From: Gluconobacter sp. Dm-62
GTDB lineage: Bacteria; Pseudomonadota; Alphaproteobacteria; Acetobacterales; Acetobacteraceae
Reading direction: 5' to 3'
Assembly: GCF_018256155.1 (NCBI RefSeq)
Contig: NZ_JAERLY010000002.1
Coordinates: 372,001 to 436,000, forward strand
DNA: 64,000 nucleotides
The notes under the pieces are model-generated. The model did not search any database. It was given only the letters and a program-made list of their open reading frames with translations, and was not told the origin of the DNA. This document shows, piece after piece, positions 54,481-62,202 of this stretch. The position numbers were made by a program, and so were the translations under genes. Each line of letters opens with the position of its first letter. Position 1 is the first letter of the stretch.

Positions 54481-56922
54481 TCAGGCTGTTGTGATAGCGA
54501 CGTCTTCGGCATGGAAACGGCGGAAGACGTCAAAAAGAATGGAATCCTGAACACTGCCCCCGTCGCGAGCCGAGATGAGTGCGACGCTCAGGGTCATGGT
54601 CAGACTGTCGCCGGCAATCGCGCTAACACGGACTTTTGGCGACGGCGTTGCGAGGACTTCGTCACGTTGGGCCGCGACTTCCAGCAGCATGGCCTTCGCC
54701 TTGTCCGGATCGGTCGTCAGAGGAATCTTGAATGTCAGGGTCAGAACGCCGGTTGCGCCGCTCAGCGTCGCATTCTTGATGCTGGTGGTGATGAACTGGG
54801 AGTTCGGAACGATCATGGTCGAGCCGTCGCTCAGGCCGATATCAGTAGCGCGGATACTGATGCGTTTAACGTCGCCACGTGTACCAGCAATCTCGACCAT
54901 GTCGCCGACGCGCACGGGACGTTCCGCCATGAGAATCACGCCAGAGACGAAGTTCTGCACAATGGATTGCAGACCAAAACCGATACCAACCGAGAGCGCA
55001 CTGACGACCCATGTCAGATTCTGGACGGACACACCGGCGATGGACAGGATGCCGAGTCCCACGAGAATCCAGGAGCAGTAAGTGAAGATGCTGAGGATCG
55101 AAGTGCGGCTGCCGATGTCCAGACGTGTCGTGGGGAAGAAGCGGTCCCGCAGCCAGGAGCGCGTTTGCCGGATTGCGTAATAGGCGACCACGACGAGAAC
55201 AATGGCGAGAACCACCGTATCCAGGGAGATTTTCACGCCATGGATGGTGTTGCCAACAAACAGCAGCCAGAGCCGGTTGGTAATGTCGGCGACGCTAAAG
55301 CTGCCGTCCGTCTGGGCGATGGAGAACAGCAGCAGCAGCAGCAGAACGTTCCCAAGTCCGGAGAGGATCACGCCGATCTGTGACAGGCGGCGCTGCGTCA
55401 GTCCAAGCTGGACGAGACGCAGGCTGAAGAACCCACCTTCGGAGAACAGTCGCTCCAGCACATCGCGCCAGCACAGACCCAGAAGTGTCACGATGGCGAC
55501 GCCCGTTCCCAGCGAGAGCAGCCAGCCATTGAGCGTGAAAGCAAAGGCCACATAGCCCAGCATGATGGAAATAACCGTGACGGCCAGAAGCAGGCTGGAG
55601 ACGCCCAGTGCAGAGGGTGCGAAACCGCGGGTGTCGTTCTGGTTGCTGAGCCTGCGGAATGTATCCACGGCGCAGGCAGCAATGGCGATAGAGAAGGCGA
55701 TTTCCAGCAGGAGCTGAAGTGTCTGCCCGAAAGCATCCTGAGCCTGAAACGCACGAAGCAGGTCCAGCAGAAGGATGCTGATCGCAAGGATCCAGTCCAC
55801 GCCACGAAGCGCCTTGCGCTCGCCGGGATTGCCCTGAGCCAGCACGCCGCTGCGCCCGAAGACAGGTAATCCGGCGCCAATAATGAAGCCGCAGACGGGG
55901 ACGGTTTCCCCAATGATCGCAGCGATCGGGCCGCCACCATCTGGAAGGGCCGCAGCAGCCCAGATGAACCAGACGAGAGTAGCGATCAGGGCTTCCAGCG
56001 CGCCATTGAGCGTGATGGCGATGATGCTTGCAGAGAGAGCTTCCTTCACGCTGTCTTCGGTAGCGGGACGGAAATGCGCACCACAGCGCTTGAGCAGACG
56101 CAGGATCAGCGGGGAGCTGAGACCGATGGCCACGAAGGTAATCGCACAGCCGATCAGAAGATAAAGCCAGTCTGACAGAACACCGCCCGCATGCAGCGAA
56201 TAGCGGTTTTCGGCGCGCTCGGTCAGCAGCGTGTTCCAGAAGCGCGGGGCGAGGGGCGACACCGTGCGTTCGGACAGGGCAGCGTGTTGCAGGCGCGTGC
56301 GGCGGGCATTGATGGCGGTGTTGAGCTGCTGGGCCTGAAGATTATAGAGCTTGGCCCGCATCAGCGCCGATTTTACGGCCTGTGAATTCTGCTGCATCCG
56401 CTGGCGCTGCGAGGTGACGGACGCGTCCTCGTTGTCAGCGGCCTTGGGGCCAAGAATTTTCAGAAAAGATTCGGTGATGTTGTCATAGGACTGGATCTGC
56501 GTGACCGCGTCCTGTGTGTTCTGCTGCACCTTCTGGACCTGCGACGACAACTGGTCGAGTTCGCTGTTGCCCGTGTTGCTGTCCTTGCGGTTCAGGGTAG
56601 TGAACACCTGCCGCAGTACCGTGGCACTATCATCAAGCTGGTGGTCGATGGATGCAGAAACCGCGTTCCAGCCGAGCCCGGAGTTGGCCGGATCGGACTG
56701 CTGGGTTTTTGACGTATCTTTTGGTGCATCTTTGGACGGAGCCGCGGTGGTCTGTGCTGCCGCCAGCGCCGGGCCGGAGGGCGCCGTCACACCTGCGCAG
56801 AGCAGTCCGAACGCGAGAAACAGAACGCCCAGCATATGTCCACAAGTCGTTCCGGGGCGCGGGCTGCGGAGATGTGAAGAGCCGCGCGCGGCAGGCCGTG
56901 TGGTCATGCGAGGTTGTTCCAT
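54481..56922 (-). CDS. Large mechanosensitive channel (MscS family, DUF3772 N-terminus)
   Basis: An 813-residue protein. A signal peptide (LGVLFLAFGLLCAGVTA) is followed by a periplasmic coiled region (VSASIDHQLDDSATVLRQV, DUF3772-type), about eight to ten TM helices, and a C-terminal MscS domain: pore helix VGIGFGLQSIVQNFVSGVILM and the cytoplasmic RPVRVGDMVEIAG with RISIRATDIGLSDGSTMIVPNS. This is the YjeP/MscK-type layout for gating under membrane tension. No operon partner. Confidence 0.9.
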   Translation of the reverse strand: MEQPRMTTRPAARGSSHLRSPRPGTTCGHMLGVLFLAFGLLCAGVTAPSGPALAAAQTTAAPSKDAPKDTSKTQQSDPANSGLGWNAVSASIDHQLDDSATVLRQVFTTLNRKDSNTGNSELDQLSSQVQKVQQNTQDAVTQIQSYDNITESFLKILGPKAADNEDASVTSQRQRMQQNSQAVKSALMRAKLYNLQAQQLNTAINARRTRLQHAALSERTVSPLAPRFWNTLLTERAENRYSLHAGGVLSDWLYLLIGCAITFVAIGLSSPLILRLLKRCGAHFRPATEDSVKEALSASIIAITLNGALEALIATLVWFIWAAAALPDGGGPIAAIIGETVPVCGFIIGAGLPVFGRSGVLAQGNPGERKALRGVDWILAISILLLDLLRAFQAQDAFGQTLQLLLEIAFSIAIAACAVDTFRRLSNQNDTRGFAPSALGVSSLLLAVTVISIMLGYVAFAFTLNGWLLSLGTGVAIVTLLGLCWRDVLERLFSEGGFFSLRLVQLGLTQRRLSQIGVILSGLGNVLLLLLLFSIAQTDGSFSVADITNRLWLLFVGNTIHGVKISLDTVVLAIVLVVVAYYAIRQTRSWLRDRFFPTTRLDIGSRTSILSIFTYCSWILVGLGILSIAGVSVQNLTWVVSALSVGIGFGLQSIVQNFVSGVILMAERPVRVGDMVEIAGTRGDVKRISIRATDIGLSDGSTMIVPNSQFITTSIKNATLSGATGVLTLTFKIPLTTDPDKAKAMLLEVAAQRDEVLATPSPKVRVSAIAGDSLTMTLSVALISARDGGSVQDSILFDVFRRFHAEDVAITTA

Positions 56923-57000
56923 TCAGTGTCTTGGTGGGTTTTCAACGGTTTGCAGAGGCAGGGGTTCGATTGCCGCTGTATTGCAGGACCGAGGGATATG

Positions 57001-57036
57001 AAAAAGGGCACCTTTCCGGGGAAGGAAAGATGCCCT
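57001..57036 (-). terminator. Intrinsic terminator of pyrD
   Basis: On the minus strand: a stem AGGGCA...TGCCCT with CTTTCC/GGAAAG inside, followed by a TTTTT run after the 3' arm. It lies 25 bases after the pyrD stop. Confidence 0.85.
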
Positions 57037-57060
57037 GAATCGCGAACCGGAAGGTCAGAG

Positions 57061-58134
57061 TCAGTTCGGTCGGTCAACGCCATGGGCATCGGCGATGGAC
57101 TCGAAACCGTCGCGGCGCATGGCTTCGAGCAGTTCCGTTTTCATCCGGGTCAGGATGCCCGGGCCCTGAAGCACGAAAGACGAATAGATCTGCACCATGT
57201 CCGCGCCCATGCGGATACGGGCAAGAATATCTTCGCCGGTTTCGATGCCGCCGCAGGAAATCAGCGCCAGCCGACCCTTGTTCAGGCTGGAAACGATCCG
57301 CAGCACATCCCGCGAGCGTGCGGCGAGCGGCCGGCCGGACAGGCCGCCGGTTTCCCTGGCGGCCGGATCGCGGAGCGTGGCCGGGCGGGCGATGGTAGTG
57401 TTGGTCAGGATCAGGCCCTGCGCGCCGCCTTCGATCGCGGCTTCAAGGATGGGCTCGTAGGAGCTGTCATCCAGATCCGGCGCAAGCTTCACCAGAAGCG
57501 GCGGCCGCTCGGGATTGCGGGTGTTGATGGCCGCGAGAAGGTCTTTGAGCATCGCTGCCGACTGAAGATCCCGCAGACCTGGCGTGTTGGGTGACGACAG
57601 GTTCATCGTAATGTAGTCGGCATAGGGCCGCACGCGGGCCACGAGTTCCGGATAGTCCCGCAGGGGGTCTGATCCGGTCTTGTTGATGCCGATATTCACG
57701 CCCAGCGGCACAATCGGGCCGCGCGCCCTGCCATTGGGCATCGGGCGATGCAGACGGGCCAGATGGCGGCAGAAGCGGTTCACGCCGCAGCCATTGAAGC
57801 CCATACGATTGATGATCGCGCCATCTTCAACCAGCCGGAACAGGCGCGGACCCGGATTGCCGGGCTGGGGACGGGGAGTGACGGTCCCGGCCTCGATATG
57901 GCCGAAGCCCAGCTTTGCCAGCGGGCGGATGGCGCGGGCGTCCTTGTCGAACCCGGCGGCCAGGCCGATCGGATTGGGAAAGCGCAGGCCAAGCGCACGG
58001 GTCGAGAGGGCGGGCACGTCCTTCGCGGCCTGACCGCCGAGGCCGAGGGCGAGGGAGTGAATGGCGAGTTCATGCGCCGTTTCGGTGTCGAAGCGGTGCA
58101 GAAGCGGGGTGACGAGCGTTCCGAGATCGATCAT
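57061..58134 (-). CDS. pyrD: Dihydroorotate dehydrogenase (quinone), class 2
   Basis: A 357-residue class 2 PyrD. PNPIGLAAGFDKDARAI, the FMN and catalytic Ser region TMNLSSPNTPGLRDLQ, and LISCGGIETGEDI are intact; the N-terminal helix TLVTPLLHRFDTETAHELA is the membrane-association part typical of class 2. It passes electrons to ubiquinone while making orotate. A strong terminator follows. Confidence 0.95.
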   Translation of the reverse strand: MIDLGTLVTPLLHRFDTETAHELAIHSLALGLGGQAAKDVPALSTRALGLRFPNPIGLAAGFDKDARAIRPLAKLGFGHIEAGTVTPRPQPGNPGPRLFRLVEDGAIINRMGFNGCGVNRFCRHLARLHRPMPNGRARGPIVPLGVNIGINKTGSDPLRDYPELVARVRPYADYITMNLSSPNTPGLRDLQSAAMLKDLLAAINTRNPERPPLLVKLAPDLDDSSYEPILEAAIEGGAQGLILTNTTIARPATLRDPAARETGGLSGRPLAARSRDVLRIVSSLNKGRLALISCGGIETGEDILARIRMGADMVQIYSSFVLQGPGILTRMKTELLEAMRRDGFESIADAHGVDRPN

Positions 58135-58261
58135 GAGTCGTTTCCATACCCTAATCCGTGGTGTGACGCATCAGCGTCCCGCCTTCAGGTCCAGATCGTC
58201 TGACCACGCCTGATGGCGTTTTGTCTTGGCGGAGGCGCGGGGACACGATAGACGCGAACTC

Positions 58262-58501
58262 ATGTCCGACGTATCCGCCGCTGAATCCTATGATGAACCT
58301 TATCTGGAGACATGCTGCCGCTCGACGCTGCACCGGCTTTTGCTGTGTGCTTCGACCGGTCGGCCAACGGGACTGAAAGACCAGCCCTGTCTTGAGCGGT
58401 TAGAGCGGCTCGGCCTGTCGGAACTGCGCGATGACGGGCGTTTCGTTATCACGCAGGACGGTCTGAAACGGCACCGTGAGGAAATTGGTCCGATTGACTG
58501 A
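58262..58501 (+). CDS. Small protein of unknown function
   Basis: About 79 residues, beginning SDVSAAESYDEPYLETCCRSTLH and ending RFVITQDGLKRHREEIGPID, which looks like a short winged-helix end. Convergent with the isomerase gene (3 bases between stops). The upstream start at 58226 is less likely. I recognise no family; coding style fits the core genome. Confidence 0.5.
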   Translation: MSDVSAAESYDEPYLETCCRSTLHRLLLCASTGRPTGLKDQPCLERLERLGLSELRDDGRFVITQDGLKRHREEIGPID

Positions 58502-58504
58502 AAA

Positions 58505-59356
58505 TCAGGCGTCGCCACGCCAGGCCTGATCCAACCCCTCGCGGCAGAAGCGGATGACGTCGCCCAGGTCGCGGTCATAGAGGCTGTCGGGTACGTCTGA
58601 AGAAAAGATCTCGACTGTGCAGGCGCCGCGGAAACCCGCGTCCCATGTTGCGTGCAGCATTTCATGGAGCGGGATGCAGCCATCGCCAGGGATCAGGCGG
58701 TCGGTCGCGGAATATGGCGTGCGCCAGTCGCTGACCTGAAGGACGTTGATCTTGCTTCCTGCAGCGCGAATAGCCGCGCAGACATCCTTCTGCTGCCAGA
58801 TGTTCCAGTAATCCAGACATAGACCCATGGCGGGGTGGCCGACGCCATCAATGATGTCCATGGCCTGTTCGATGGTCCAGATGGTGCTTTCAGTATTGAT
58901 GGACGTTGGGTTCAGGGGCTCCAGCGACAGGGAGACGCCGAGGTCATCCGCAAGGGGGCAGAGTTCCTGGAGATAACGGACTGTCTCGTCCATCGTCCGA
59001 CGCATATTGCCGTGAGGGGCGGCTCCGGTGTTGGTGACGAAGACACTGCCGGGCACATGAGGCGCGAGCGTTTTCAGGCTCTGGGTCAGGCGTGCGACGC
59101 GGGCATCGGGCGCTTCAGGCTCCGGAGCCATTGCGCTTCCGAAAAACGTCCGCACGGATGGTTGGACCGCGCTGACGATCAGCCCGCTCTCTTTAACGAG
59201 GCGCATCTGCTCTTCAATGCGGTTCGGGTCGAGTTTGGCCGCGCAGATCTCGATCGCATCCACGCCAAGTTCCCTGTAGCGGGCGACGTCTTCCTCGAAT
59301 GACCAGGGCTGGGTCGTGAATTCGTTCATGCCGAAGCGGAAGGGGAGTGTCGTCAT
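58505..59356 (-). CDS. Sugar phosphate isomerase/epimerase family TIM-barrel protein
   Basis: A 283-residue protein of the AP-endonuclease-2 / xylose-isomerase-like family. VARYRELGVDAIEICAAK, SLEPLNPTSINTES (metal Glu), LCLDYWNIWQ and VEIFSSDVP are the usual metal-site segments. Family members isomerise keto- and aldo-sugars or inositol compounds. It follows an alpha/beta hydrolase gene by 4 bases, so they form an operon. Substrate unknown. Confidence 0.82.
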   Translation of the reverse strand: MTTLPFRFGMNEFTTQPWSFEEDVARYRELGVDAIEICAAKLDPNRIEEQMRLVKESGLIVSAVQPSVRTFFGSAMAPEPEAPDARVARLTQSLKTLAPHVPGSVFVTNTGAAPHGNMRRTMDETVRYLQELCPLADDLGVSLSLEPLNPTSINTESTIWTIEQAMDIIDGVGHPAMGLCLDYWNIWQQKDVCAAIRAAGSKINVLQVSDWRTPYSATDRLIPGDGCIPLHEMLHATWDAGFRGACTVEIFSSDVPDSLYDRDLGDVIRFCREGLDQAWRGDA

Positions 59357-59360
59357 GGGA

Positions 59361-60170
59361 TCAGCTCTTCAGGAAGTCGAGAACGGTGCGGTTGAACTTC
59401 TCGGTCTCGTCGAGAAAAACCATGTGCGCGCTGTCCTCGAACTCCACGCCCGTGCAGTTGGGCATGTGCTGCGCCACCCAGGCGGGACCGTCCGGATTCA
59501 GAACCTTGTCCTTGCGGGCAATCATCATGAGGGCAGGGAGCGTGAAGCGGGGCAGCACGTCGCGCCAGTCCTGCGTGGTGTGATCCGCCATCATGGCGCT
59601 GCGGGCATAGGCCGGGCTTTGCGCCATTTCCCGCAGCAGCAGCGCTTTCTCGTCTTCGGGCAGTGGGCGGCAGATGCAGCTTTCCAGATTGGTTCTGTCA
59701 AACTCTTCCGGTGTCAGGGTGAGCTGCTGCTGCACGGCTGTTAGGCCGGACTGATCGAAACAGGCGGCATGGCCGAGCTTCCAGTCCGCAGAATAATATT
59801 GCTTCGGGGTTTGCTGGACGAAAATGGCGTTGCGGATGCGCTCTGAGCCGAACAGCTCCAGATACGACCAGATGATCGGGCAGCCGATTGACCAGCCCAG
59901 AACCGTGACGTCCTGAAGGTTCAGTGCGACGAGCAGATCCCGCAGATCGGCGGCCAGCCGGGCGATGCGATAGCCGTGCTGCGGCTTTTCAGAGCGTCCA
60001 TGCCCCCGCAGATCCACGGTGATGACGCGGGCCTGTTCCGAAAGCGGCCCGACATTGCGGTGAAAGAAACGTCCCGAAAACGTCCAGCCGTGAAGCATGA
60101 CAAGCGGGCGGCCATGTCCCTGTTCCTCGTAATGGATACGCGTTCCGTCGCTGGTCGTGATGTGCGGCAT
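59361..60170 (-). CDS. Alpha/beta hydrolase
   Basis: About 269 residues. Catalytic parts: VMLHGWTFSG (oxyanion), GWSIGC (nucleophile Ser), MMIARKDKVLNPDGP (Asp) and a C-terminal EDSAHMVFLD (His). The start at 60170 (MPHITTSDG) is chosen over 60254, whose extra residues look like non-coding sequence. First of the two-gene set with the TIM-barrel protein. Substrate unknown. Confidence 0.85.
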   Translation of the reverse strand: MPHITTSDGTRIHYEEQGHGRPLVMLHGWTFSGRFFHRNVGPLSEQARVITVDLRGHGRSEKPQHGYRIARLAADLRDLLVALNLQDVTVLGWSIGCPIIWSYLELFGSERIRNAIFVQQTPKQYYSADWKLGHAACFDQSGLTAVQQQLTLTPEEFDRTNLESCICRPLPEDEKALLLREMAQSPAYARSAMMADHTTQDWRDVLPRFTLPALMMIARKDKVLNPDGPAWVAQHMPNCTGVEFEDSAHMVFLDETEKFNRTVLDFLKS

Positions 60171-60300
60171 GGTCTTCTCCGTGGGCTGATGGTGGGCAGA
60201 TGCGTGGAGACTGTGTGGGGATAGCGCACGGACAGGGGGCGGGGTTGCGTGCAAAGGAGCGTTTGCGCTTGCGGGGACGGGCCGCTAAATTGACCCTGCC

Positions 60301-61416
60301 ATGACTGCTTCCGCTCCTACCGCCGCCCCCGATCCGTCTGCTGCAGCACCTCCGAACCGCGTTCTGAAACCCATTGATCTGGGGCAGGGCGTGGTGATCG
60401 AGGATCCGGTGATTCTGGCTCCCCTGTCGGGCGTGACGGATCTGCCGTTCCGCCAGCTTGCCCGCGATCTGGGGGCGGGGCTTGTCGTGTCGGAAATGAT
60501 CGCGTCCTGGGCGATGATCCGTGAGAACGAGAACACCATGCGCATGGCGCGGATGGCCGAACGCGGACCGAATGCGGTTCAGCTTGCCGGATGTGACCCT
60601 GAAGCCATGGCGCAGGCCGCAAAGATTTCGGTGGATGGGGGCGCGAACCTCATCGACATCAATTTCGGCTGCCCGGTGAAGAAGGTGGCGATCGGGCAGA
60701 TGGCCGGGTCTGCGCTGATGCGGGACGAGGTTCTGGCAGGGAAGCTGCTTGAGGCGACGGCGCGGGCCGTTAATGTTCCGGTGACGCTCAAGATGCGTAT
60801 GGGCTGGGACCACAATTCGCTCAATGCGCCGCGTCTGGCGAAAATTGCGGAAGAGAGCGGAATCCGGCTTGTCACGGTTCATGGTCGCACCCGGCAGATG
60901 TTTTATAACGGCATGGCAGACTGGCGTTTTGTGAAGACGGTGAAGGACGCGGTTTCGCTACCGGTCATCGTTAATGGCGACATCAACACCATCCGTGATG
61001 CGCGTGAGGCGTTGCACCAGTCTCAGGCCGATGGCGTCATGATTGGGCGTGGATGTTACGGACGGCCGTGGTTTACGGCGCAGGTGGCACAGTCCCTGCG
61101 GACCGGCGAGGATGTGCCGGACCCGGATCTGGCGACCGAAAAAGAGATCGCCCTGCGGCATTACCGGATGATGCTCGACCATTTCGGTGAGCGGCCGGGC
61201 CTGCGGCTCGCACGCAAGCATGTGTCCTGGTATTCCGCGGGGCTGCCAGGGTCTGCGACGTTCCGCTCAACCATCAACGGCGTGGACACTGCAGCTGAAG
61301 CCATCGCACTGCTTGAAGGGTTCTACGATCGCCATATTGAAGCGGGTGTCGTCCGCAACCGTGAGGCTGGACCAGCAGGCAGCCTGAGCCGTGATGGTAC
61401 GCGTGAGGCTGCCTGA
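60301..61416 (+). CDS. dusB: tRNA-dihydrouridine synthase (DusB type)
   Basis: A 371-residue FMN-dependent enzyme that reduces uridine in t[24 protein letters not shown] at the start, the catalytic Cys in [30 protein letters not shown] and [11 protein letters not shown] are all present. In alphaproteobacteria it heads the dusB-ntrB-ntrC-ntrY-ntrX locus; here ntrB is missing and a shortened ntrC-like gene follows 54 bases later. Confidence 0.92.
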   Translation: MTASAPTAAPDPSAAAPPNRVLKPIDLGQGVVIEDPVILAPLSGVTDLPFRQLARDLGAGLVVSEMIASWAMIRENENTMRMARMAERGPNAVQLAGCDPEAMAQAAKISVDGGANLIDINFGCPVKKVAIGQMAGSALMRDEVLAGKLLEATARAVNVPVTLKMRMGWDHNSLNAPRLAKIAEESGIRLVTVHGRTRQMFYNGMADWRFVKTVKDAVSLPVIVNGDINTIRDAREALHQSQADGVMIGRGCYGRPWFTAQVAQSLRTGEDVPDPDLATEKEIALRHYRMMLDHFGERPGLRLARKHVSWYSAGLPGSATFRSTINGVDTAAEAIALLEGFYDRHIEAGVVRNREAGPAGSLSRDGTREAA

Positions 61417-61470
61417 GGCTGTGCGGAACAGGATTGCCTTCCTGCCGACCGTTTCATTGTCCGGCCTTTC

Positions 61471-62202
61471 ATGACGGAATCGCCTACATCCGGTCTGATC
61501 GAGCAGGGCTGCCATCCGGTTTTTCTGTACGGCGCGTCCCGGCTGGACCGGCAGGACGTTGCCCGGCGGCTTCACAGTCACAGCCCCCGGGCACAGAATC
61601 CCTTCATCATTGCCGCTCTGACCACGACGCCGCGTGCGCTTCGGGAGGCGGCCCTTTTTGGAAATGGAGAGGCCGGCTGGATCCAGCAGGCGCAGGGCGG
61701 CACTTTGCTTCTGGATGAAATCGACTGTCTGTGCCCGCTGATGCAGGACCGGTTCATGGATTGGCTGGCGCAGGCTGAGACGGATCTGCGCGTGATTGCT
61801 GGCAGCCGTCATGATCCGGTCCTGCTCCTGCGGCAAGGCGGTCTGGCAGCGGGGCTGCATCAGTGGCTGTCCGCGCTGCCATCGGCGCAGCGTCTGGGTC
61901 CGGAGCGGATCAGCGCGGTCTGTCGTCTGGCGGCGGGCACAGGTACAGCGCGTCCTCGTGGATTGGAGCGGGCTATGGAACGGCCGCTGGCGGAGTATCT
62001 TGAGGGCGATCTGGAAAACGGAGCGGGCGATCTGCATGCCTGTGTGGTGGGAGAGGTCGAGCGACCACTGATCACGATGGTTCTGCGCCGCACCTGTGGC
62101 AACCAGCTTCGTGCGGCGGCCATTCTGGGTGTGAACCGCAACACCCTGCGCAAACGGATCCGCGAACTGGACATCACGATCCCGAAAGGCATCGACGAGT
62201 GA
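61471..62202 (+). CDS. Degenerate NtrC-like protein (no receiver, no GAFTGA loop)
   Basis: A 243-residue remnant of a sigma-54 activator. The receiver domain is absent. The Walker A region is degenerate (VFLYGASRLDRQDVARR instead of GESGTGKE), and where ELFGHEKGAFTGA should be it reads ALFGNGEAGWIQQ, so the sigma-54 contact loop is gone. Walker B (GGTLLLDEID) and the C-terminal Fis-type HTH (CGNQLRAAAILGVNRNTLRKRIREL) are kept. I infer it can bind DNA but not activate sigma-54. It sits between dusB and ntrY, the place of ntrC. Confidence 0.75.
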   Translation: MTESPTSGLIEQGCHPVFLYGASRLDRQDVARRLHSHSPRAQNPFIIAALTTTPRALREAALFGNGEAGWIQQAQGGTLLLDEIDCLCPLMQDRFMDWLAQAETDLRVIAGSRHDPVLLLRQGGLAAGLHQWLSALPSAQRLGPERISAVCRLAAGTGTARPRGLERAMERPLAEYLEGDLENGAGDLHACVVGEVERPLITMVLRRTCGNQLRAAAILGVNRNTLRKRIRELDITIPKGIDE

